Shown here one piece after another: positions 1 through 11,400 of a stretch of 64,000 nt of DNA. The position numbers and the translations under genes are program-made. The notes under the pieces are model-generated. The model was not told the origin of the DNA. It did not search any database and worked only from the letters and a program-made list of their open reading frames with translations. Positions within the stretch are counted from its first letter, which is position 1, and the number at the start of each line of letters is the position of its first letter. This stretch comes from Bugulina stolonifera (lineage: Eukaryota; Bryozoa; Gymnolaemata; Cheilostomatida; Bugulidae), in the NCBI GenBank assembly GCA_935421135.1, contig OW285191.1, forward strand, positions 11,907,700-11,971,699, in the 5' to 3' direction.

Positions 1-102
1 TTCTTCGATATTACTTTTGATCATATAATCCCATACAGACTTCGGGAGGACTTCCTTTAAAAGTACATATCTCCCCGCTGCTCCTTTGGTGAGAAAAGAC
101 AT
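1..102 (-). CDS. First exon of an unidentified minus-strand gene (partial)
   Basis: Reading the minus strand from an ATG at 102-100 gives 34 codons with no stop up to the window edge, beginning MSFLTKGAAGRYVLLKEV. The composition (mixed charged and hydrophobic residues, no low complexity) looks coding, and the ATG is followed at once by the open frame. The 5' side faces a G-rich island with several CCAAT-type boxes, which would suit a promoter. I do not recognise the family, the exon is cut by the window, and an open frame of this length could arise by chance. Confidence 0.4.
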   Translation of the reverse strand, partial: MSFLTKGAAGRYVLLKEVLPKSVWDYMIKSNIEE

Positions 103-182
103 GTTTGCTATGACTAAGTCTTCTTTGTATTAATACTATCATCAGTCAAACTTATCTTTTATAGTCCCACCCCAGTGGAACT

Positions 183-485
183 CGGAATGGGCGGCGGGCC
201 GCTGCCTAGTCGCTTGGCCCGGTGGATACGGGGCACCGGCGTCGCCTCCACGTGTACGGTCGGCGCCGCACGCAACGTGGGCGGACGCGGCTTGACCGCC
301 TCAAACGATTGGTCGTTCGGGTGAGTGGGGGTTGCGGGGTGGGGAGGGTGGGCGGCGGTGGAGGAGGGGTGGCGGTGATGACGGTGATGGCGGCGGTGGC
401 GGCGGCGGCGGCGGTGGTGGTGGTGGTGGTGGCGGCGGCGGCGGCGGTGGCGGTGGTGGTGGTGGCGGCGGTGGTGGTGGTGGCG

Positions 486-516
<31 letters not shown>

Positions 517-700
517 TGGTGAGGGCGGTGGTGGTGGCGGCGGCGACGGCGGTGGTGAGGGCGGCGGTGGCGGCGGCGGCGACGGCGGTGGCGCGGACGG
601 GACGAGGGCGGTGGCGGGGAGGGGGGGGAGGAGTGGTAGGTGGGGGAGGGGGAGGGGAGGAGGGTGGGAAGGAGGAAGGGAAGGGGTCGTGGCCGGGTTC
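183..700. repeat. G-rich island with GGC/GGT triplet tract
   Basis: The plus strand is extremely G-rich and almost free of A from about 335 to 690. The core (about 340-600) is an irregular run of ggc/ggt triplets. Both strands stay open by composition alone: poly-Gly/Val/Ala on plus, poly-Pro on minus. The flank 183-300 is GC-rich with CpG but not repetitive. CCAAT-type boxes (attggt or accaat) occur at about 306, 729, 797 and 824. A promoter island or a structured G-quadruplex-prone tract are both possible. I do not annotate the open frames as genes. Confidence 0.8.
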
Positions 701-964
701 GGGGTCAAGTGTGCAAATGTTTTTTCGACCAATCAGAAGGGGGGATTTTGGGGTGACCTTGGCAAGGTCGTGTGCAAAATTTTTGTGCTCTTCTGTGATT
801 GGTTGAAATCGGAAATACCGGCTTGTGATTGGTTGAAAACAGGGGTCAATGAGTGCGTGTCTGTCTAGAAGTGCACTGACTATACTACTTATGTGTATAA
901 AGGTATAATATGTGCTGTGTATTATTTATATCACTAAATTAGTACGACACTAGTGTGTCAAAGG

Positions 965-1274
965 GTCGTCATATAAATAAATACATGACATTATCATTAA
1001 ATAATTAATAAATAAAACTTTCTTTACTTTACTTTACTTTACTTTATTTACTTGTTTAGCTGACACATTTAGATAATGCACACAATCATGTAATATTAAT
1101 CGAATTAAACCAAAGATATCCTTGATTAAACACAGTTTTAAGAAAGGGGTACGTTGTTCGCTACAAAGGGCTACAAAGGGCTACAAAGGGGTACGTTGTT
1201 TGCTACAAAGAGGTACGTTGTTTGCTACATGACTGCTAAGGGGTACTTAAGCTAAAAAAGGTTGGGAACCCCTG
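965..1274 (-). mobile_element. hAT-like MITE fragment, minus orientation
   Basis: This stretch is an inverted, diverged copy of the element at 22246-22647. Shared parts include gggaacccctg at the end (1264-1274), the block around attaaaccaaagatatcctt, and tatcattaaataatt. Internally the ggggtacgttgtttgctac block is repeated several times (about 1145-1235), unlike the other copy. The opposite terminus (caggggtt) is not visible, so it is truncated or diverged. The simple repeat actttacttt lies at about 1020-1047. Confidence 0.55.
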
Positions 1275-1360
1275 ATCTAGGCAGACATCATTTTAAAGCA
1301 GGTGTCCATGTAGATTTAGGTGTAGTTGCACACAACAATAACAAGTCTATGTCTGTTTAT

Positions 1361-1842
1361 GGTTTCAACCAATAATAACTATCCAATAACATTTCTATTG
1401 TTAGGTACACACATTTGGGGCCAAATCAATGTGTCTCTATAGTTATATTCCAAGTGGTGGATGTAGTATTTCATTCAGGTAGGTATGAGCCTATAAACAG
1501 TCATTTCATTAGACTTTAGGCTACACATTTATCTGCTAATGATAATATTTTGAGTGAATAAGGAAACATGAAGTAAATTAAAGGTGAGCTCTTACTGCAG
1601 GCCACATGTCACCCGGAAAATGGGAAATAAGCATCGTACCTTCTATTACATCTCAGATTTTTATAAGAGTAATGTGTTTGATCTACGTGTAGGTTTTATG
1701 AGAGTACAACTGCAAGATTATTGTTATTTTGCTAATAGTCCAGGAAACCTGAAGTTGTCACACTCATCTTATACTATTACTACTCTAATTAGATTTCCAG
1801 ATCGATGTCAATATGGGCCACTTTATGTAGTCATGTGTTTCA
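1361..1842 (+). pseudogene. SLC18B1-like relic: exons 3 and 4 only
   Basis: 1405-1478 is the counterpart of exon 3 of the intact gene (8540-8613): the same 74 bases in length, with an AG acceptor before it and a gtaggt donor after it, and the shared peptide core HTFGAKSMCLY. 1793-1842 matches the start of exon 4 (FPDRCQYGPLYVVMCF), then the similarity stops. Intron sequence on both sides of exon 3 is also recognisably shared. The upstream and downstream exons are absent, so this cannot encode a transporter. It is best read as a partial tandem duplicate. Confidence 0.75.
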
Positions 1843-2749
1843 TCACCCCTGATCTCGTAATAATTAGCAATCAAGTAAATATGAGAACGCACTCAAAGAG
1901 TGTTTTTATAGTGTATACATGTATACATGTATACATGTATACACTTATATGACCGAGTTAATCAGATAAGAAAATCCTTCTACTGCCTGCTTCATTTTCC
2001 CAGTCAGCTTTTTAGCTTCATCACAAATAGTAATCTTTCTTAGGTGACTAATATTCATTCATACATATGCACATGTATACACTGTACACTTGAATGAGTG
2101 AATCAGATAAGAACACCCTTTCACTGTCCATTTCATTTTGTCGGTCAGCTTTTTAACTTTATCACAAATAATTATCTTTCTTAAGTGCATACCTGTCAAC
2201 TATCCCGATTTGAGCGGGACCCTCCCTATTTTAAACTCTCACTCCCACCAGCTCCCTATATCCCAATATGCTCCCTATTTCAGGGCATCAGATAGGTATT
2301 TTTCATTCTTGTATTATCCAATATCCAAGATTATCCAATAAATAGCATCAAATTAATACCCTTACTCAGTCTCATTTTTCTTTATCTGGTATTTTGATAC
2401 AGCTTTGAAGTTATCAGCTACTACATAGCTTATTTTGTGCATGTGTATATAGGTCTAACATATTTGGGCAAATTGCTTTCACCACCAGCCTTTTTTTCAG
2501 CTTTTTTGTGATTTAGCTTTGTCGTTGCTAAAAGTACAAGCATGGTAGCTAATTTACATGTATTGCTGATTATCATTATGTCAAGAGATAATGATTGGTG
2601 CTGTGATAACAGTGGAGCTTGGCACCCATACCCTCCCCCCTCCTCCCACAGTTCCAACTCTCCAAATATATTTTCTGCAGTTGGAAGTTAGGGTCTTGCA
2701 AATTTCACCTGTGCACTTGGTAGTTGGGACCAGAGCTGGGCCCAAATCA

Positions 2750-3075
2750 TAGATTTGACTTGACTTGCCAAGTCAAGTCACAAGTCAACTTGACTTGGAC
2801 TTGCCAACTTGCTGACTTGACTTTGACTTGCGCATCAATGTGATTTGACTTGATTTGACTTGACTTGACTTGACTTTGACTTGACTTGACTTGTGACTTG
2901 CATGACAGCTGACTTGACTTGACTTGAGTTGAGGCATCACTGACTTGACTTCGACTTGACTTGCCTTCAAAATTTTAGAAGTTACTTGACTTGACTTGAG
3001 GCAGCACTGACTTGACTTCGACTTGACTTGCTTCCAAAATTTTAGAGATGACTTGACTTGTTGACATGCAAGTCG
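2750..3075. repeat. Degenerate ACTTG/CAAGT pentamer satellite
   Basis: Dense head-to-tail cttga/acttg units, interrupted twice by related longer blocks (gcagcactgacttgacttcg at about 3001 and its partner near 2935). Flanks (ccagagctgggcccaaa before, atgcaagtcgac after) suggest the tract lies inside a larger dispersed element. An open frame across it is only a consequence of the pentamer. Confidence 0.85.
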
Positions 3076-3174
3076 ACATTTATCCTCATGTAATTGTACA
3101 TGTAATTCTCCCCTATTATATTATTCTATTTATCAGAATGAGACGATGGAAGGGGCAAAAATCTTTTGTAAGCT

Positions 3175-3492
3175 TAAAGGTGCAGACACACGAGAGTGTT
3201 TTGGGACGGATTTGACGCTCGCAAATCACCAGAGTGTTAACGCTCTCCAAACGCTCACGCTCAGCCAGCCGAGGTATTGAGACGATTTGCTCGAGACGCT
3301 GATTGGCTGCTAAACAGAGTTAGTAAACATAAACACGTAGATTATCGCAGAGTGAATAAATACCGGCATGTCATTGACTAATGGTTAAATCGCCGTGCTC
3401 TTCGTTCGCCCTGTGTGTTGATCAAGGGCATTCGACGCTTGACCAAAAAACGCTCGCCCCAAAACGCTCTCTTGTGTTTCCACTTTTCCTTT
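3175..3492. mobile_element. MITE with imperfect terminal inverted repeats
   Basis: The left end (gtgcagacacacgagagtgt then tttggg) pairs with the reverse complement of the right end (aaaacgctctcttgtgtttc then cac). Internal CGCTC-rich blocks recur on both sides. There is no coding capacity and no clear target duplication. The base composition differs from the AT-rich flanks. Confidence 0.5.
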
Positions 3493-3547
3493 GACAAGCT
3501 ACAACTACAAACAATACAGGATTTACATGAAATGGCATTTAATCATT

Positions 3548-3790
3548 GGTGAGTGTTGGTGGCTGAGTGATCTAAGCTAGTCACTCTGGTCTTGCAGCTA
3601 TGGAACAAGTTATCTGCAAGCACGGAGGGGAGGGGGTTCGAGTCCCGCCAATGCCCTGGGGGTTTTCGTCCCAAAGAAGGTTTTTCCTCTATGTCATATC
3701 AAACTCTAGAAGCCGTGGTGGCCCCTCGGCTATCTCTGCCATTGGGCAGCCACGTTAAATAAGTGTGTTTGGCGCCACGGATATTAGTAT
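3548..3790 (+). mobile_element. tRNA-derived SINE (Ser/Leu-like head)
   Basis: A polymerase III A box (tggctgagtga at 3560) and B box (ggttcgagtcc at 3635) sit about 75 bases apart, as in a tRNA with a long variable arm. The body continues for about 150 bases of non-tRNA sequence (tgccctgggggttttcgtcc and beyond). This fits a SINE better than a functional tRNA, because I cannot fold a clean acceptor stem with the 3' part. Confidence 0.5.
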
Positions 3791-3870
3791 AATTATTCAT
3801 GATGTTTCTTTATTATGTGTATCCCACGCCTCAAGCCTGTGGATTAGTAGAGGTAGGTTGAAATAGGTCT

Positions 3871-4056
3871 TAACTGCAATATTCTTTACTTTGTTCACAT
3901 AGTTAACTAACTGCAATATTCTTTACTTTGTTCACATAAGATAACTAACTGCAATATTCTTTACTTTGTTCACATAAGATAACTAACTGCAATATTCTTT
4001 ACTTTGTTCACATAGTTAACTAACTGCAATATTCTTTACTTTGTTCACATAAGTTA
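3871..4056. repeat. Five tandem copies of a 37/38-bp unit
   Basis: Units start with taactgcaatattctttact at 3871, 3908, 3946, 3984 and 4021. They are nearly identical and alternate between endings catagttaac and cataagataac. No open frame is kept. It is a minisatellite in intergenic DNA. Confidence 0.9.
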
Positions 4057-4117
4057 ATCGTTTCTGGCAAAACAACAACAGTATTAGCTATAGACCTACT
4101 GCTGATTCAGATCCTAA

Positions 4118-4495
4118 CCATACTTGCCAAGGAGCAAGAGCAAAAAGCCGGGATTTGCCTGCACAAATTTTCTGGACAAATACCAGAATCCCTGGACATA
4201 GTTTGAGTGTATGTTATTTGAATAACACCTATTTGTAAAAAGCAGACATGGACACTCTAGTGAATTCACTCTACTGAGTCAGCTGGAGTAACACCTTTTC
4301 ATTACTTTGAAAAAAAGTATCGAATCATCTGCTTTAGTGCTATTTATTAGCTTTTAAAATACCTTTTTATAATGTAAATAATTTTTAAGTTTTATGAGGT
4401 TTGGTAACATTTTCACTATAGATCAAATTCAGGACAGCTGGCCAATTAGTAGGGCCAGGATCAAAAACCAAAATCTGGACACTTGGCAAGTATGG
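4118..4495. mobile_element. Short MITE with 14-bp perfect terminal inverted repeats
   Basis: ccatacttgccaag at 4118-4131 is the exact reverse complement of cttggcaagtatgg at 4482-4495. The 378-bp interior has no coding signal. A clean target duplication is not evident (ctaa before, atca after). Confidence 0.6.
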
Positions 4496-5440
4496 ATCAA
4501 ACAGTATTTCATATTTGAGATAAGAATAGTGGAACAAATCTCATCTGTTATTTCCGTTCTTATAAATATTCACAATCTACTATTTACATTGTATGTCTAA
4601 CTGTACTCTAGCAGACTAGCCATTAATTATAGCCAAAATTTTGCAAATTTAGATATGGTTGACTGATTAGTATGAATACTGGAATAAACAAAAGTACGCA
4701 TTGTAAGTATAAACCTTACTAGTTGCATGCATTCCATGGGGAACTGAAAGAGCAGGACAAGTGGATAGGAATAACTAGTATGAAGGTGGCCTGCAATGTG
4801 CTATAACACGTATTGTTTACAGGTGAGTGGCATTATCATTGTTATTTTCTATCTATCAGTTTTAAAACAGATTGATTAACTGCATGCATGATGAAATTAT
4901 AGCAATTCCATCTAACAACATATATTAATAGTCATGGATACAGCATTAAAAGCTATTTAGAGTCTTTCTATACGAGTCATGTAAATTACTACATTGTACA
5001 TGCTATAAAAACCATAACTCAAACTTGATTCAAGTCTGTCAAATCCTAATTATATTTGTCCATGTAATATGTACTATACATTTGCTTTTGTAGTGTATTC
5101 GGTTTATAAGACTCCGTTTACAACAAACATGGATGATAAAATGTATATCAGTTAAGCTTTGCTTAGCTGCACATGCATGTACATGTGTCTATGCTGCTGA
5201 ACTGTATTCTTCTTATGCACAAAAGAATATTAGACTTAGCTTTTTGTGAGGAGTTGCAACTGCAGGAGGGGGATCACTTCAATCAGCTCTATTTTGTTCA
5301 GAAATTTCCCTGCATCATTCATTAGTTCACTCATATACAGTGCACAGTATTTTATTTAGCTTTCATAGTTTACTAGTATACAGTGTCTGATCATACTATT
5401 ATAACACTGTTTCAGATTGCTGTATGTTCCGGATTAACTG

Positions 5441-8400
5441 ATGGATATGACTTCTGAGAACATTCACCTTCTAAATAGAGATTCATCATCCAACACTCTT
5501 TTATCAGAGGAGTTGTCTGAACATGATAGTCATGAAGGTAATCAGTATATAATACATTACAGTCCTACTCTGTAATGACATCAGTTTAGTAACGTGTTCA
5601 TGTTTGATTCATAATTGAGATAGTCTTGATTAGCTCTAATAGATCTCATTACTGGTTAGATAGTCTGGTAGTATCACTACTATTAGAGATCAGTGCAAAG
5701 ACCTAAAAGTGACGCTTAGAGTCTCATAGAATAGCCCAACAAAAAATTTCAAGCCTCCACTTGTGGTTTTTTTCTCAAGTAACAGTTGGAGTTGGCAAAA
5801 AATTTACCAGTCTTACTTGTCATAACTAATCTCAGGTAGGAAAGCTACATGTAGAATCTGAAGAGATCAGCATTTTTGTTAATTTGGGATAGAAAAGAAG
5901 GGTGAAGGGGCACATGAACGCTACAAGATTGACTGCTCTTCTTAGCATCACCAAAGACTTTTTCTAGAATTAAACCTGGATGTCCTACATTGAAGTCCAT
6001 AATGCTAGCGACTAGGCCATAGCTGAGCATTTGAAGTTGACAAGCTTATTGTTTTATTGATAATTATGTTATTCACAGGTATACTACAGAATTATTTAAT
6101 TTTAGCATAGTATGTACAGTAGTAGATTGATTTGGGTTGAGTTGATGTAATCAAGTCGCTACTAGTAGCCTCATCCAAACAAAAAGATCATAACGATGTA
6201 TTTTTTGCAAGAAAATTATTTTTGAGCAATCAGAGACTTGTTCCCAATCGGGGCATCTACAGCACCTACTCGCCTAGCACAGTGAACAGAACATGCTGCC
6301 ACTACACCAGCTCAGCAACCTTAAAAAGGAAGCTTCACCAGTGAGCAGTAGACATGACATAATACTCTGCTAATGGGGCTCTGGGTCCAGTGTTTGTATT
6401 ACCAGATTGAGGCTTGGTTCAATCTGTGGAATTGCTGATCTTAATTAGTTATTCCCACTCATGTTACCGAACCATATCTTACAAATAATTGAGTGATCCG
6501 CCAGTTGTTGGACTGTAAAATTTTCACTTAGAAAACATATAGCAGGTAGCCTATATGTAAAGTTTTATGTGTAAATTTAATAAAATATAATGTAAATGTG
6601 TCGCAAAGTCATGTACACGTCTAACTATCTAAATAAACTGTTATTATAGTAATATTGTGGTGAAACAGCCTCCATGGCAATGGCTTCCCTGGGCCAACCA
6701 CACAAACATCGTATATAACACTGACAATAATCTAATCCATATTCATTCATGCATGATGCCTTACCTTGTATTGCATTATACTCATGCGTGTTACCTTATT
6801 ATTATTCAATTGTATTATATACTACACCTCTTTTATATATTAACAATCAGGCTTTGGAATTACACTTATATTGCATCTTGGGTTTTCCCACTTACATTGC
6901 TAGTAATTGCGTGCTATTGTCTGATTAAATTAAATAGAGTCTTTTGCCATTTATATTAAGTAATCTTGTGGCCGATGCTATGGAATGGACTCATACTTAT
7001 ATGTCATATATTTTACACTATTGTAAGCACATTTTGTGCCAAGGCCGACCCTTTTTGTAGCCGACATCGGGCGGAACCATCCATGTTGTTGCATCAGTTC
7101 CGGAGCCGATACCACATTGGCCGGCCGATACCATGTGTGGCTCTGTTGGCTAGAAGTAGTTGTAGTATAAAAGGCAGTGCATTTTCTGTATCAAATTAGT
7201 TGTTGATTGCGCTTCAATAAAGCAACATTTCCTAACTCAAACCTATAGAGGCTTACTCTCTTAGGCTGGTAACTCTACCGGAGGATCTTTGGATCCAGTA
7301 CGGCTCGAGTTCATCCCCATCCTAGTTTAAGCACATCTCTACACTCTTTCTTAGACTTAGGTCGATCCCGGATTCTATATGAATCTAACGTCGGGCCTAA
7401 GATCTTAGAATACACAATCTTTCACTGCACTCCTCTGGAGTCTAAAGTCTACATGACCTACGTCGGTCCTGAGCTCCAATGAGTCTCGGCATCGGGCTAC
7501 GTCTGATATAACATACAATATTCCAATAAGAGCACATATAATAACTGTTCACTCTTTATGTAATGAGCAGAAGGTTACTTGGTCGGCCTCTACCACCTTC
7601 CAATCCCTTCACATACTTGTAGCCCTCGGCTCCTGTATGTAACTTACTCCAAAAACATAACAATATTGCCTATTATTTACAGAGAGAAACTCTCTAATGA
7701 GAAATTGGACAGGGGAACAGATCCTTACCACTGTTGTTCTTGTTGCTATGACACTGGTTCAAGGTCTATCCTTTTCTGTTCTGGCTCCATTCTTTCCAAG
7801 TGAGGCAGCAGAAAAAGGTGCATCACCTGTAGCCATTGGACTGATATTCGGAATCTTTGAGTTAGTTACATTCATAACATCTCCGATCTATGGGGCACTA
7901 GTAAGTTTCTTTATAACAATATCTACATTACTGTTGGATATACAAAACATTGAATATATAATCGAACTTCAACATAAAACTACGTGTAGACACAGAGTTA
8001 GATGTTGATGTATACAAAGACACACATGTACATGCAGATAGAGCATGTACGTGTAGATGTAGATATATACAGGTATGAGTATAGAGATAAACCTATATGT
8101 AAGAGAGATACTTATGCATTCAGTTGTAGATAGCATGCAGATCCTTTTGCAGAAACAAACACTTGCACAGGCATTAGAATGGTCTAGTTGTATTATTTGG
8201 GTAGACATATAAAGCAGATCTTCATGTAGATTTCACATAGCTGTATTAATAGTCTCCCAAAACAGTTTTTGACTATCGCAAAAGTAAGGTAACTGCTAAT
8301 TTTCCAATTTTATAAAAGCAGTTCTAATTTCATTAATTGAGACACAAAGAGGGCTATGAAATACAATTCTTTTGTTATTAATTATAGAACATAATTATTT

Positions 8401-11400
8401 TATTTAAATGTACTGTACTATAATTGTTTAAATATCTAGTTTAGAGCAGTACAAAAATCAACTTCAAAGTAGGACACCAGTCTCACATACCAAATGCTTT
8501 CAACCAATAAATCTCAATCAAAAACATTTCTATTTTTAGATAAACAATTTTGGAGCCAAGGCAATGTGCCTCTATGGCTGTATTCTGAGTGGTGGAAGTA
8601 ATATTTCATTCGGGTGAGTATGAGCTTACATCATCTCATTAACTTGTAACTGCGTGTATATTTTTAAATAATGACATCGTGAGTTAATAAGGAAATATAT
8701 GTATCAAGTACAACATTAGAGTTCTCCCAATGCAGACCCTACATGCACTTATCACCAGTAAAATATAATAATATATAATTATTTTTCTGGTGATAAGCAA
8801 ATAATATTGGAGTTGTACTCCAAGATGGAAGCCTTGTATGAGAACACAACTTCTATCAAAATTGAACCACAAGGAGTAATTACTCTCTGTGGTTCAATTT
8901 TGATAAGAATTGTGTTCTCATGCAAGACTTCTCTCTGGGAGTATAACTCCAATATTATTTATATTTTGCAAATGATATTATGGAACATAGACATGGAAAC
9001 TTGAGTTTGTTACACTCTACTAAATTATAGAAACTTGGAGTTGTCATACTCTACAAAAATATTACGACTATGATTAGGTTTCTAGATAGATGTCCAGATG
9101 GACCTATTTATATAGTCATGTGTTTGATGTGTCGGGTTGTTGAGGGAAATGGAGCCGCTATGACGGTGACGGCGGCATTTTCTATAATGGCATCTGCTTT
9201 TCCAAAGGATCTTGGTACAGCAGCAGTGAGTACTCACTTTTCACCTTAGTTGGGTTGCTTACACAGTGAAACTGTTGTCTCTGCTTCACCTGTGAAGAGC
9301 AGAGTGACCTCAACGATGTTGGGGATCAAAAATAAAACTTATTCATAATCGGACTATTCCTAAGCTCACAGTTACAGTGTATAAAATCCTGCTAAATACA
9401 GGTTCACTAGTACCTGGTACCTGTACCTGCTAAATACACGCGCTGGCCGAGTTCACAAATGTGCCAACTGGCAAAACGGAAAAAATGGAGTTATCAGTTG
9501 CATGTTGTAACGAGTGCCAAACTTCATCACCACAGAAAATTTTGAAGCTCTAGTTAACTTATTGGCTCTGTTATGCCGCTTCAAATATTATAATTTACTA
9601 TATAACTTCATTGTGGCTTTGTCACCAAATGCCTATTATCTCAGTTTGGCCTTTTGTCCAGTTGGCACAATTGAGAACTGGGCCAGCGACAGGTTTACTA
9701 GTACCTGGACTTAGCAGGTACAGATACCAGGTACTAGCGAACCTGTATTTAGCAGATACAGATACCAGGTACTAGCAAACTTGTATTTAGCAGGTACAGG
9801 TACCAGGTACTAGCAACCTGGCTTGAACAGGACAATCTGTATTATGTAATCTGTATTTCAATTTTTTCCTAATGTTATAGCTTCACTGAATGCAACAGCT
9901 TTTCATTATTTTGGTGTTTGAAAATTAGACAACAGTTTAAAACTCAAACCATACATACCAGCAGTAACCGGTACATCGTCTCTATGAATTACATAGCAAC
10001 TTACTTGGAAAGTTTTTAGTAATGATATTGCAAGATTTACTATGCTTCAGGGGGTTTTGGAAACTGCTATTGGTGTAGGAATGACGGTAGGACCAGCAAT
10101 AGGGGGAGCTTTATATGGTGTAAGTTATCAATGCAGTGAAACTAGATTCCGGTAAAGGGACATTTCGAAAAAGACAGTTCGAAACAGGACATCTCACAAC
10201 CGGACAGTTCTAAACCGGACCTTTCTAAACTGTGAAGATTACATTTAGAAGAACACAACTCACAGATGATTAATTTTAATCAATTAATTTAATTTGTTAC
10301 ATAAAAAGTAATATTAAAAATAAAAGCAGTCGAAATCTGGTAGTTGGGGTTGGGGGTTTGGCATTTTGAACTGTCCGGTGTTGTACCGTCCACTTTTGAA
10401 ACGTCCTGTTTCGAACTATCTTTTTCGAACAGTTGCAAATTTCTAAATTTCATGTGTGCTATGTGTGCTATTCAAAGTTTCTAGTTTTTCAGCATTAACT
10501 TAAAAGTGTAATAGCATAATCAAAAATATATTTTTGGAAGGAATTTCTTTGTTAGTTGCAAAGGATTTAGACAGCAGTAAAAGTAGCCCATCTCTGACCT
10601 TAGTAGAGCTTAAACTAGACCCTCAGGCGATGAATGTGCATAATACAGTTTACCTAAATCTATGAATATAGGCTACATATTGTGGTGAAACAGCCTCCGT
10701 GGTAATGGCACCTAGGCCAGCCACACTGACATTATAATAGCTGACATTAATTACCTATTCTTATCCATGCATTGTTATCCATACTCACCTATGCATTCAC
10801 TATTATCTTATATACTGCGTGTCTTATATATATATCTGTACTAGCAATCAAGCCTTGGGATTACGTTCTATTGCAACTTGGTTTTTCCCACACTTATATA
10901 CATATTTAGTAATTGTCTGTTCTTGCTTGATTGTGAATTATTAGAGTCCTTTGGCCATTTTATATAGTAACTTCGTGGCCGACCTTATAGATTTAGCTCA
11001 TAATTATATATGACATGTTTCTCCTTATTGTAAGCACATTTTGTGCAAGGGCCGACCTTTTATGTGGCCGAGTCGGGCGGAACCAGACATATTGTTGCGT
11101 CAGTTCCGGAGCCGACCCCATGTCGGATAACCGACACCATGTCGGGCCCTTTTAGCCGGAAGTTTGTTATGTATATAAGGCAGTGCATTTTGTGTTGTGA
11201 ATCAGTTGTTGATTGCGCTTGAATAAAGCAACATCTCCGAACTCAACCTACAGAGGCTTACTCTTTAGGCGGGTAACTCCACCTGAGAATCCTTTGGATT
11301 CAGTACGGCTCGAGTTCACCTCATCCTAGGCTAAGCACATCTCTATCCACCCCTTAGGCTTAGGCCGATCCCGGGTTCTAATGAACCTAGCGTCGGACTT

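Noticed and set aside
222..868. Three long open frames (poly-Gly/Val and poly-Pro) across the G-rich island
   Set aside because: They exist in several frames at once because the tract lacks stop codons by composition. There are no domains, no splice context and no normal residue mix.
3548..3655. Functional tRNA gene
   Set aside because: A and B boxes are present, but the spacing and the continuing non-tRNA body fit a SINE, and no clean acceptor stem can be drawn.
9031..9077. Earlier acceptor for exon 4 of the transporter (tatag at 9030)
   Set aside because: It breaks the reading phase with exon 3. The acceptor at 9076-9077 keeps phase and is conserved in all three copies.
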